In this document: positions 53,246 through 60,882 of the stretch, in pieces
Layout: each line of letters begins with the position of its first letter
Numbering within the stretch: the first letter of the stretch is position 1
Assembly: GCF_037969875.1 (NCBI RefSeq)
Contig: NZ_CP150218.1
Span: forward strand, 7,192,001-7,256,000
Origin: Paenibacillus sp. FSL R7-0337
Lineage (GTDB): Bacteria > Bacillota > Bacilli > Paenibacillales > Paenibacillaceae
DNA length: 64,000 nucleotides
Direction of reading: 5' to 3'
Program-made: the position numbers and the translations under genes
The notes under the pieces: model-generated
Seen by the model: only the letters and a program-made list of their open reading frames with translations
What the model was told of the DNA's origin: nothing
The model's database searches: none

Positions 53246-53752
53246 TTATGAATATTTTACGCTCATAGTGGCATGAACCACCCGATGCCTTCTTGGCAAG
53301 CTTCTCAGTATATATAACAGGAAAATAATCAGAACATCGCCTTTCCCTCCCTCAACCGGCAGCAGCCAGCCTAAGGCAACTAATCCTGCCACAGCGAGCA
53401 GCCCCCATGACACGTGAAATCTGCACAGATATTCATAGATCCATAGGGTGAACAGCCCTAAGCACAAGATGAACAGGATGTTAAGAGGTTCTCCCCAAGG
53501 GTCAGGCTCCATCCCATACATCCGGGGTACAGTCACACCGAACAGCAGCATATAAGGGAGCTGAGATATCAGCGCAAAGCTCAGTAATCTTGCCATGTAT
53601 CTATGCACATTACGGGTATGTATGAATCCCAGCACGATACAGTACATAAAGATCGGGGCAGCTAGTCTGCCAATCAGGCTTGAGCCGAATGAGAGAATGG
53701 TGTACAAGACCGACCAGACCTCTGATTGCCCGGGAAATGTACGGTTTAACAC
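53246..53752 (-). CDS. TraX-family membrane protein, short form
   Basis: A 168-residue protein with five or so hydrophobic segments. GTG 53752 is the start, with GGAGG 7 nt upstream (an ATG two bases earlier is out of frame). The sequence LIGRLAAPIFMYCIVLGFIH, then TRNVHRYMARLLSFALISQL and PYMLLF, is the conserved core of the TraX family (which acetylates pilin in F plasmids). TraX proteins usually begin with an IALI-MLIDHIG helix that is missing here, so it is shorter than the usual 220-250 residues. It heads the operon with BlaI/BlaR1, an unusual position. Its function outside conjugation is unknown. Confidence 0.8.
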   Translation of the reverse strand: MLNRTFPGQSEVWSVLYTILSFGSSLIGRLAAPIFMYCIVLGFIHTRNVHRYMARLLSFALISQLPYMLLFGVTVPRMYGMEPDPWGEPLNILFILCLGLFTLWIYEYLCRFHVSWGLLAVAGLVALGWLLPVEGGKGDVLIIFLLYILRSLPRRHRVVHATMSVKYS

Positions 53753-53783
53753 ATAGTGCCTCCAGGGTACGGTGCGCCTTCCG

Positions 53784-53839
53784 TTCTATTGCAATAGAAT
53801 ATTTGTATTTATTCTATCCCAGTAGAATGGTGTTGTCAA
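53784..53839 (-). promoter_or_regulatory. Operon promoter with twin 16-bp operators
   Basis: On the minus strand, TTGACA (53834-53839) and TAGAAT (53811-53816) are 17 bp apart. Two copies of one palindrome, TTCTAyTGsrATAGAA, lie at 53784-53799 and 53812-53827. One overlaps the -10 box and the other lies just downstream, 28 bp centre to centre. This is a compact repressor layout for the TraX-BlaI-BlaR1 operon. Confidence 0.75.
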
Positions 53840-53928
53840 TATTGTGCAACTAATCTGCCTTGTAAGCGTCTATATCAGTTGCTTCCAGTTCTAACCATTC
53901 TGCAATACTCAACAGGAGGACATTCCTT

Positions 53929-55434
53929 ATGCAATTACATCATTATTTTCTTCAAAAGCACCCGCTCACGGCGGTTCTGGCCGCAGGCCTGATCGCACTG
54001 GCTGCTTGCTTCGGACTTGGCGGGGCCACGGCCCATGCCGACCGCTGGGAGATCTTTGACCAGGGTGAGCATTTATTTTTGCCGGAGGGGCCGGTAGAGG
54101 TGGATGGGGTGGTCATGGTGCCTCTTCGTTCCATCGCGGAGCGGTTTGGTTATACGTTCGTGTCGGTGAACAACAAGGAGATTGTGCTGACTCATCAAGA
54201 GGGGCTTAGAACAATCATCCGGCTGGGCACCAAGACGGCCTTGCTCGAATATGAAGGCGGTGCCAAAATACAGCTCATGGCACAGATTCCGCGCAATTTT
54301 AACGGAGCATGGTTTATTGATCTGGCATTAGCTGGAGCGATGGGCGGCCAAGGCCACTCTACCGTTCCCGGCACTAACTTCATTCAGCTTCGTCCCGTAT
54401 CTGGGGATGCGAAGGAGCAACTGGAACGCCAGTATTGGTTCAGCTTCAAGGATAAGGGCCAGACCGTATTCGTGAACAACCAGGGGCAGGAGAAGTTGCA
54501 GACGCTATATACTTCCCCGCTGGACTTCGGTTATGATGACCTGCTTCCAGTGAAGAAATCCGGTTATACAGCCGGATACATGAACCGTGCAGGGGAGCTT
54601 GCCATTGATGCGCCGAACTATCAGCTTGGACTGTTCAGTGAAGGACTGGCCTGGTTCAAGGATCTGGTCAACACTGAGAACGGTGGAGTCACTGTACGAA
54701 TGGGATACATGAACCGTGCGGGTAAGGTTATTATTCCGGGGATCTACAATCGGGCGGAGGATTTCTCGGACGGGCTGGCGAAGGTGACTAGAGCAGGCAA
54801 AACCTATTATATTAACCACAACGGCCAGATGGTGATCCCGCCGATCCCCGGGCTGCAGAACAGCGAGTCCTTCTCGGATGGACTGGCGGCTGTAACCGTA
54901 CGAACCACGGCAGGCGGCAAAAGAGTCCTCCGGACAGGCTTCATTGACACCGCAGGCAAGTGGGTGATCAAGCCCATCTATGAGTCGGCAACCCCGTTCT
55001 CGGAGGGAATTGCTACCGCAACTTTGAACGGTAAAAGCGGTCTCATTGATACCGCAGGCAAGTGGATTGTGAAGCCCCAGTATAGCAGCGGCAGTACTTT
55101 TCTCGGACAGTTCCGGGACGGGTATATTCTGCTTACGCTGAGGGGCGAGCATGATTATACGCATCGTCTTGTCGATACCAAGGGGAAGATCATCACCGTT
55201 CCGGGAACCGGCCAGCTTGCAGGATTCGGTGATGGTATTGTCTCGTATAATGATACGGGCGGATATGGCTTCAAGACTGTCACAGGACAGGTGATTGTAA
55301 AACCCATGTACTCATATATGTGGAATTTCAAAGCTGGGGCGGGTAAAGGGTTCATTGATTATAATGATGTCTACGAAGCTCATCTGATCAATAAAGCTGG
55401 TAAAGTGGTGTGGAGCACCGGCATGTTAGAATAG
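53929..55434 (+). CDS. Secreted protein with copper-amine-oxidase-like domain and WG repeats
   Basis: A 501-residue secreted protein (signal peptide about residues 1-38, cleavage near AHA-DRWE). Residues about 45-155 form a copper-amine-oxidase-N-like domain (VEVDGVVMVPLRSIAERFGY and WFIDLALAGAMGG), common in Paenibacillus wall proteins. The rest consists of WG repeats, seen as GYMNRAGELAIDAPNYQLGL, FSDGLAKVTRAGKTYYINHN, FSDGLAAVTV, GFIDTAGKWVIKPIYESATP and similar units, at least seven copies. WG repeats form beta-rich scaffolds of uncertain role. No SLH or LPXTG anchor is visible, so attachment may be by the N-terminal domain. GGAGGAC precedes the ATG. It is divergent from the TraX operon. 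Confidence 0.88.
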   Translation: MQLHHYFLQKHPLTAVLAAGLIALAACFGLGGATAHADRWEIFDQGEHLFLPEGPVEVDGVVMVPLRSIAERFGYTFVSVNNKEIVLTHQEGLRTIIRLGTKTALLEYEGGAKIQLMAQIPRNFNGAWFIDLALAGAMGGQGHSTVPGTNFIQLRPVSGDAKEQLERQYWFSFKDKGQTVFVNNQGQEKLQTLYTSPLDFGYDDLLPVKKSGYTAGYMNRAGELAIDAPNYQLGLFSEGLAWFKDLVNTENGGVTVRMGYMNRAGKVIIPGIYNRAEDFSDGLAKVTRAGKTYYINHNGQMVIPPIPGLQNSESFSDGLAAVTVRTTAGGKRVLRTGFIDTAGKWVIKPIYESATPFSEGIATATLNGKSGLIDTAGKWIVKPQYSSGSTFLGQFRDGYILLTLRGEHDYTHRLVDTKGKIITVPGTGQLAGFGDGIVSYNDTGGYGFKTVTGQVIVKPMYSYMWNFKAGAGKGFIDYNDVYEAHLINKAGKVVWSTGMLE

Positions 55435-55529
55435 ATCAATTATGATCCTGCTTAGATCATTGTTTCGTGGCAAGGGGTCTATTAGAATTTGGGGGTAAGC
55501 AATTATGTGGATGTGAAGGAGACGGTAAT

Positions 55530-57062
55530 ATGCTTAGATTGGTCAATGTGGAGAATGGTACGGTCAAAGGCTTGCCCGCAGCCGATCCCCGGATTACGAG
55601 CTTCAAGGGAATACCGTTCGCAGCTCCGCCTGTAGGAGAGAACCGCTGGCGGGCACCGCAGCCAGCTGAAGACTGGGAAGGCGTGCTGCAGGCCCACGAG
55701 TTCGCACCGGTCTCCATGCAGGTCAGACAGGAATTGGATGATAACAATATCTATACCCGTGAATGGGCAGTGGAGCCTGATATTGCGATGAGCGAGGATT
55801 GTCTGTACCTGAACGTATGGACCCCGGCCAAGCAGGCGGACGAGAAGCTCCCCGTCTATGTATGGTATTTCGGCGGCGGGCTGCAGGTAGGCCATCCGGC
55901 AGAGATGGAATTTGACGGCGAACGGATTGCCCGCAGAGGGATTGTGGTGGTGACGATTAACTACCGGCTGAATATCTTCGGCTTCCTCTGCCATCCTGAG
56001 ATTACGGCGGAATCGCCGGAGGCGCCCGCTAACTTCGGCAACCTTGACCAACAGGCGGCAACCCGCTGGGTGAAGCGCAATATTGCAGCCTTTGGCGGCG
56101 ACCCGGACAACATTACCATCGGCGGACAGTCAGCAGGCGGCGGCAGTGTCATGAGCCAGCTTACCTCTCCGCAGAACGAAGGATTGTTTCAGCGTGCGAT
56201 TGTTGAAAGCGGTATCTTCACGGACCTGTATCCGGGTACCCTGCTGCCGCCGCTCCGGGGAACGCTGCAGGACGGGGAGCAGGACGGAATTGAGTTCTTC
56301 AAATACTTAGGTGTATCCTCACTGGCAGAAGCGCGGAAGCTGGATGCAGTCTATCTGCGGGACAAGGCAGTAGCGCTTGGCGGTTTCTGGGGGACTGTTG
56401 CCGACCAGAAGTTCCAAGTGGGGAATCCGTTCGATCTGTTCGTGCAGAATAGACGCCTGAAGGTGCCGGTTATGCTCGGCCATACCTCCTCCGAGTTCTT
56501 CAGCACTCCGAATGTGCAGTCCTACGGGGAGCTCAAGCAGCTTGCGGCAGACATGTTCGGGGAAGATGCGGAGACCTTCCTGAAGCTTAGCGGCGCACGG
56601 CCGGATGCCGTTCAGGAAGCGGCGGAGCGGGCAGCGGTAAGCGGGATCGAACACGCAATTCGTATTGCCGCGCAGGCGAACGCGGATACCGGAGGCGAAA
56701 CACCGCTCTATTACTATAACTTCGATGCGGAGATTCCGGGATGGGATAACCCGGGCACCTTCCACTCGGTAGATCTGTGGTTCTTCTTCGAGACGCTGGC
56801 CAAGTGCTGGCGGCCGTTTGTCGGCAAGCATTATGATCTGGCCCGCCAGATGTGCAATTATACCGCACACTTCATCCGTACCGGTGACCCGAACGGCCAG
56901 GATTCTACAGGCGAAGAATTGCCGCGTTGGGAGCCGTACACCCCGGAAGCACCTTACGGGATGCTGTTCGCAGACAAGGCGGAGTTCTCTAGAGAACAAC
57001 CAGGCGCTATCATGAATTTTCTGGTGCAGCAGTATTTCAAGAAGGCTGGCAGCCCGGTCTGA
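55530..57062 (+). CDS. Type-B carboxylesterase/lipase
   Basis: A 510-residue esterase of the alpha/beta-hydrolase type-B family. ATG 55530 is chosen because AAGGAGA lies about 8 nt upstream. Family marks are FKGIPFAAPPVGENRW, SEDCLYLNVWTP, the nucleophile S201 in GGQSAGGGS, and late His in the expected region (GTFHSVDLWFFFE). The usual HGGG oxyanion motif is FGGG here, with Phe replacing His. No signal peptide is present, so it acts in the cytoplasm, on esters such as acetylated sugars or small carboxylic esters. It is convergent with the AraC gene that follows; no operon partner. Confidence 0.92.
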   Translation: MLRLVNVENGTVKGLPAADPRITSFKGIPFAAPPVGENRWRAPQPAEDWEGVLQAHEFAPVSMQVRQELDDNNIYTREWAVEPDIAMSEDCLYLNVWTPAKQADEKLPVYVWYFGGGLQVGHPAEMEFDGERIARRGIVVVTINYRLNIFGFLCHPEITAESPEAPANFGNLDQQAATRWVKRNIAAFGGDPDNITIGGQSAGGGSVMSQLTSPQNEGLFQRAIVESGIFTDLYPGTLLPPLRGTLQDGEQDGIEFFKYLGVSSLAEARKLDAVYLRDKAVALGGFWGTVADQKFQVGNPFDLFVQNRRLKVPVMLGHTSSEFFSTPNVQSYGELKQLAADMFGEDAETFLKLSGARPDAVQEAAERAAVSGIEHAIRIAAQANADTGGETPLYYYNFDAEIPGWDNPGTFHSVDLWFFFETLAKCWRPFVGKHYDLARQMCNYTAHFIRTGDPNGQDSTGEELPRWEPYTPEAPYGMLFADKAEFSREQPGAIMNFLVQQYFKKAGSPV

Positions 57063-57124
57063 GATGGACGTGATTCAAGCTGGCTGCTAACGGGCAGCGG
57101 CCGGAAGCCCGATAAGCTCTGGAT

Positions 57125-57904
57125 TCACGGCGGCGAAGCCCCGGCCCTGGCCTGTCTCTGGTAATTTCGCGGTGTACACCCGGTCACCTGCTTGAATTGC
57201 CGGCAGAAATGCTCCACATTCGGATAGCCGCACCGTGCGGCGATATCGGCGATGCTCTCGGCGCTGTGGACGAGGTATTCCTTGGCCATGCGGACGCGGC
57301 TGTTAATGACATCTTCCATGCAGGAGAGTCCGAAGTTTTTTTTGTAGATACTCTGGAGATAGCCTGGACTGATCTCAAGCACACCGGCCATTCTGGCCAC
57401 GGTCCAGTACTCTCCGGGGTTCGTCTGAATGAGCGTGCGCAGCTTCAGCAGCTTATAGTATTGCGGGGTAATATTGTCCTGGAAATAGGATTCCCACAGC
57501 TTGTTGAACAGCGCGCGCAGGAGCAGATCGATGGAGGAGGCTTTGCAGTCCCCGCCCATATGGTGCTCGCTGGCGAGAAGTTCAAGCAGTTTTTGGCAAT
57601 AGTCAGGGTCGCTAAGCGCAAAGGGGATACCTAGGGGAAGCGGAGATTCCGTAACATAAGGCTCATTGGATTCAAAGCGGATCCAGTCATTAATGAACTG
57701 GCTGGCGCATGCCTGATAATACACTTTCTGCTGCGGCTGGTAGAGAACTACGCTGTGGGCAGGGTATTGCTGGAGTCCGCCATGCACCCAGAATAGCGCC
57801 GGAGTCTTGGTAATGACCAGGAGCCAGTGCGCACCAGCGGGAACATCTACAACGAAGTTAGAGGCGTGTATCGTATTGCACTCGACATAGTGAATAAGGG
57901 CCAT
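57125..57904 (-). CDS. AraC-family regulator (second of tandem pair)
   Basis: A 260-residue regulator. The ATG at 57904 has GGAGGAG 7 nt upstream; the longer frame to 58015 runs into the previous AraC gene and is rejected. The N-terminal cupin-like half includes VVDVPAGAHWLLVITKTPAL and the FWVHGGLQQYPAHSVVLYQP strand. The C-terminal AraC domain has WTVARMAGVLEISPGYLQSI and a second motif SIADIAARCGYPNVEHFCRQ, closing FKQVTGCTPRNYQ. Two AraC regulators in one operon, divergent from a sugar transport operon, probably control that operon together. Confidence 0.9.
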   Translation of the reverse strand: MALIHYVECNTIHASNFVVDVPAGAHWLLVITKTPALFWVHGGLQQYPAHSVVLYQPQQKVYYQACASQFINDWIRFESNEPYVTESPLPLGIPFALSDPDYCQKLLELLASEHHMGGDCKASSIDLLLRALFNKLWESYFQDNITPQYYKLLKLRTLIQTNPGEYWTVARMAGVLEISPGYLQSIYKKNFGLSCMEDVINSRVRMAKEYLVHSAESIADIAARCGYPNVEHFCRQFKQVTGCTPRNYQRQARAGASPP

Positions 57905-57917
57905 TTCCGTACTCCTC

Positions 57918-58742
57918 CTAATGAATCTCGCGGAATTCACCTGGCGTAATTCCTTCGGATTCCATGAATTTCTTGTTGAAGTAGCTGATGCCCGGATACC
58001 CGGAGAGAATGGCAACCTCTTTGATGGACATAGAGGGATGGGCCAGCAATAATTGCTTGCTTTTTTGAATCCGGCATTTGGTGATATAAGTGACAGGGGT
58101 CATTTTCGTTGCCTTTTTAAACAGGCTGCAGAAATAATTCGGTGTCAGCCCTGCTTGACCCGCCCACCATTCCAGCTCAAATGGAAGGTGGGCTTTTTGT
58201 TGCATTTTGGGCAACAGAGCCGTTATTTTATCCAGATGATTGGTGCTGCGGTAGGATGAGAATGGAAGCGAATTGCTCACAAATTCAATGATTACGCTAT
58301 AGGTTAAGGTTGAGATCCGGGAGGGGCGGAGGAAATTATAATGTTCAACCTCATGAAATAAATCTTCAAATGCCGAATGCAGGAGGGAAGCGTTCTTCAG
58401 CGTCCAGATCGAAGAACTGGTATACCGGTTATCCAGAAAGTAAGCCGGGAGTGCATTGCCGTTAAACTGAATCCAGAAAATATTCCACGGGTCTGACTCT
58501 GAGCAATAATATCGCATACGGTCGTTCGGGAAATGGAGAAAGGCATCTCCAGCGCCTAATGTGAAGGTTCTATCCCCGATTTCAATATCCCCGCTTCCAC
58601 TGGCGATATAATGCAAACTGAAATCTCTGACCCCATTCGGCCGGTTCACATTATGATCGTCCGGCCGGATGAAATTTCCGATAGAATGCGGAAAGCAGAA
58701 AAAACGGAATTCCGTAAAATTGGGTAAATAATAAGTTTTCAT
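57918..58742 (-). CDS. AraC-family regulator (first of tandem pair)
   Basis: A 274-residue regulator encoded 13 bp upstream of the second one. The cupin half reads RDFSLHYIASGSGDIEIGDR with FTLGAGDAFLHFPNDRMRYY. The DNA-binding half has LEWWAGQAGLTPNYFCSLFK and MSIKEVAILSGYPGISYFNK, closing with ITPGEF. It is divergent from the LplB/LplC-type operon, with 227 bp between the starts. The two AraC proteins are not close copies of each other, so they may sense different signals. Confidence 0.9.
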   Translation of the reverse strand: MKTYYLPNFTEFRFFCFPHSIGNFIRPDDHNVNRPNGVRDFSLHYIASGSGDIEIGDRTFTLGAGDAFLHFPNDRMRYYCSESDPWNIFWIQFNGNALPAYFLDNRYTSSSIWTLKNASLLHSAFEDLFHEVEHYNFLRPSRISTLTYSVIIEFVSNSLPFSSYRSTNHLDKITALLPKMQQKAHLPFELEWWAGQAGLTPNYFCSLFKKATKMTPVTYITKCRIQKSKQLLLAHPSMSIKEVAILSGYPGISYFNKKFMESEGITPGEFREIH

Positions 58743-58861
58743 GCAGCCGCCACCCCACCCTTCTTTTACCAGACAAAATCTTAATATAGTTTCATTAATA
58801 GTATAATATTATTATTTCGTCAAGGATTATTGATCATTATAATGAAAACAATAATATATTT

Positions 58862-58908
58862 TTGTTTCAGAAAACGGTGCCCGATATATAAAAGTGACAA
58901 CGCTTTCT
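58862..58908 (+). promoter_or_regulatory. Promoter with cre-like site
   Basis: TTGTTT (58862-58867) and TATATA (58885-58890) are spaced by 17 bp. TGACAACGCTTTCT (58895-58908), directly after the -10 box, matches the cre consensus with one mismatch in the core. The layout copies that at 20949-20996, suggesting CcpA control of this sugar operon as well. Confidence 0.55.
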
Positions 58909-58969
58909 AGAAAATGTTAGCTTACGCTGCCATCCTCAGGGAGATAAACTACAGGTAAAGGAGGAACGA

Positions 58970-59947
58970 ATGATGCAACTCGAAACAAACTTAACCGGCG
59001 CAGAGGTTCACCGGGGCCAGATATGGAAGCGGTTTAAAAAACAAAGAGTGCTCCATTTATTTGTCGGGCTCGGCATGATTTTTCTGGTGATTTTTTCCTA
59101 CACCCCAATGTTCGGTATTCTGATGGCGTTTAAGGACTACAGCATTTCCGACGGGATCAAGGGGATTTTTACAAGTGATTGGGTAGGGTTCCGGTATTTC
59201 GATGAATTTGTCCATGATTATCAGTTCGGTAAGATCGTCAGGAATACACTTGTGCTCTGCTTCCTAAAGGTGATCTTTGCCTTTCCTGCTCCTATCGTGC
59301 TGGCCATTCTGCTCAACGAAGTGAAAAGCATGCCGTTCAAGCGATTCGTGCAGACGATCAGCTATTTGCCTCATTTTATCTCATGGGTAGTAGTGGTCGG
59401 AGTCTCCTATGCGTTCCTGTCCGCAGATATGGGGCTTGTGAACAAAGCGCTGCTGCAAGCCGGGTTCATCGACCAGCCGCTTAATATTCTGACGAGTCCG
59501 AATTATTTCTGGGGCCTCGCTGTAGGGAGTGCCGTGTGGAAAGAGATGGGCTGGTGGACGATTATTTTTCTGGCCGCGATTACAGGCATCAATCCTTCAC
59601 TTTACGAAGCTGCTGAGATTGACGGGGCTGGCAGGCTGGCCCGCATCCGTCATATCACACTTCCGGGAATGAAGGGGACCATCGTCGTCGTGCTGGTTCT
59701 GACCATCGGCAGCATTCTTGGAGGCGGCTTGGTCGGCTCTAACTTTGAGCAGGCGTATCTGCTGGGGAACAGTATTAATAATCCGACCTCGGAAATCGTG
59801 CAGACTTATGCGTTCAAGGTGGGGTTAAGCGACGGCCGGTTCTCTTATGCAAGTGCGATTGATTTAATCCAGTCTGTTATCTCGGTCATTCTAATCTTCT
59901 CCAGTAACTTCATTGCGAAGCGCGTCTCTGGCTCAAGTCTATTCTAG
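58970..59947 (+). CDS. ABC transporter permease (LplB type)
   Basis: A 325-residue permease of the LplB family, found with complex polysaccharide utilisation in Paenibacillus. AAAGGAGG lies upstream; ATG 58970 and ATG 58973 are both possible. Helix 1 (LFVGLGMIFLVIFSYTPMFG) leads into the family's AFKDYSISDGIKGIFTSDWV segment. The EAA loop for ATPase docking reads YEAAEIDGAGRLARIRHITL near residue 220. Six helices are predicted. It forms a channel with the next gene product; the binding lipoprotein begins at 63343. No ATPase gene is seen. Confidence 0.94.
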   Translation: MMQLETNLTGAEVHRGQIWKRFKKQRVLHLFVGLGMIFLVIFSYTPMFGILMAFKDYSISDGIKGIFTSDWVGFRYFDEFVHDYQFGKIVRNTLVLCFLKVIFAFPAPIVLAILLNEVKSMPFKRFVQTISYLPHFISWVVVVGVSYAFLSADMGLVNKALLQAGFIDQPLNILTSPNYFWGLAVGSAVWKEMGWWTIIFLAAITGINPSLYEAAEIDGAGRLARIRHITLPGMKGTIVVVLVLTIGSILGGGLVGSNFEQAYLLGNSINNPTSEIVQTYAFKVGLSDGRFSYASAIDLIQSVISVILIFSSNFIAKRVSGSSLF

Positions 59948-59964
59948 AGAAAGGAGCGTTAACT

Positions 59965-60846
59965 GTGCTCAAGAGTCAAAAACAAAAAGATCTGGTCATG
60001 GACAGCATCGTTTATTTGCTTCTTTCCATTATTGCCCTGACCATGCTATATCCCTTTTATTATGTACTGATTGCTTCGTTTAACAAGGGATCTGACACAT
60101 TATTGGGCGGAATGTATTTATGGCCCCGGAGTGTAACCTTTGAGAACTACAGGATTTTCCTGGAAGACCCCAAATGGATGAAGGCGTTCCTGGTTACTGT
60201 GGCCCGCACGGTCTCCGGTACTGCGCTCGGTCTTCTGCTCACCAGTCTCGTAGCCTACGCGCTGTCTCACCGGGATCTGCTGTTCAGTAAATTTTATTTC
60301 ACTTTGATTATCTTCGCGATGTACTTCTCCGGCGGCCTGATTCCGTATTACGTGGTGCTGCGTTCATTGGGGCTGCTGAATTCGTTTGGCGTGTACATTG
60401 TTCCTTCTATGCTGAATACGTTTTTCTTGCTCATCGCCATCTCGTTCTTCCGGGAGATTCCCGGTGAATTGAAGGAATCCGCTCACATGGACGGTGCCGG
60501 CGAATTCGTGATCTACTTCCGCATCATCCTGCCGGTCTCGATGCCGCTGCTTGCCACAATGGCACTGTTCATGGGTGTGGGCCAATGGAATTCCTGGCTG
60601 GACTCCGCGTATTTCGTCCAATCCGAGAATCTGAGGACGCTTACGTTCCGCATGATGGAGATCATCAACCAGAGCAATGCCCCGATGGATTCGGTGGCTG
60701 TAGCCAACCGGCCTGGAGGCGGAGTTACCAGCTTTTCCTTGCAGGTCACCTCGATGGTCGTCTCCATCTTGCCGATCATCTGCGTGTATCCGTTCCTGCA
60801 GAAGTATTTTGTACACGGGATTATGTTAGGTTCTGTCAAAGGTTAA
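59965..60846 (+). CDS. ABC transporter permease (LplC/YtcP type)
   Basis: A 293-residue permease starting at GTG 59965 behind AAAGGAG. The start DSIVYLLLSIIALTMLYPFY and the YVLIASFNKGSD segment are typical of this family. The EAA loop is KESAHMDGAGEFVIYFRIIL near residue 175. The C-terminus FVHGIMLGSVKG is the usual family ending. Six helices are predicted. It follows the LplB-type gene after 17 bp and precedes the GH2 gene by 36 bp, so the three are one operon. The substrate is an oligosaccharide of unknown type, with a beta-galactoside-like end suggested by GH2. Confidence 0.94.
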   Translation: MLKSQKQKDLVMDSIVYLLLSIIALTMLYPFYYVLIASFNKGSDTLLGGMYLWPRSVTFENYRIFLEDPKWMKAFLVTVARTVSGTALGLLLTSLVAYALSHRDLLFSKFYFTLIIFAMYFSGGLIPYYVVLRSLGLLNSFGVYIVPSMLNTFFLLIAISFFREIPGELKESAHMDGAGEFVIYFRIILPVSMPLLATMALFMGVGQWNSWLDSAYFVQSENLRTLTFRMMEIINQSNAPMDSVAVANRPGGGVTSFSLQVTSMVVSILPIICVYPFLQKYFVHGIMLGSVKG

Positions 60847-60882
60847 TCAGGATGCTGAAAACAAAACAGGGAGAGATAAACA

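Noticed and set aside
57904..58015. Extended N-terminus of the second AraC regulator
   Set aside because: It would overlap the previous gene, and a strong GGAGGAG site precedes the ATG at 57904.
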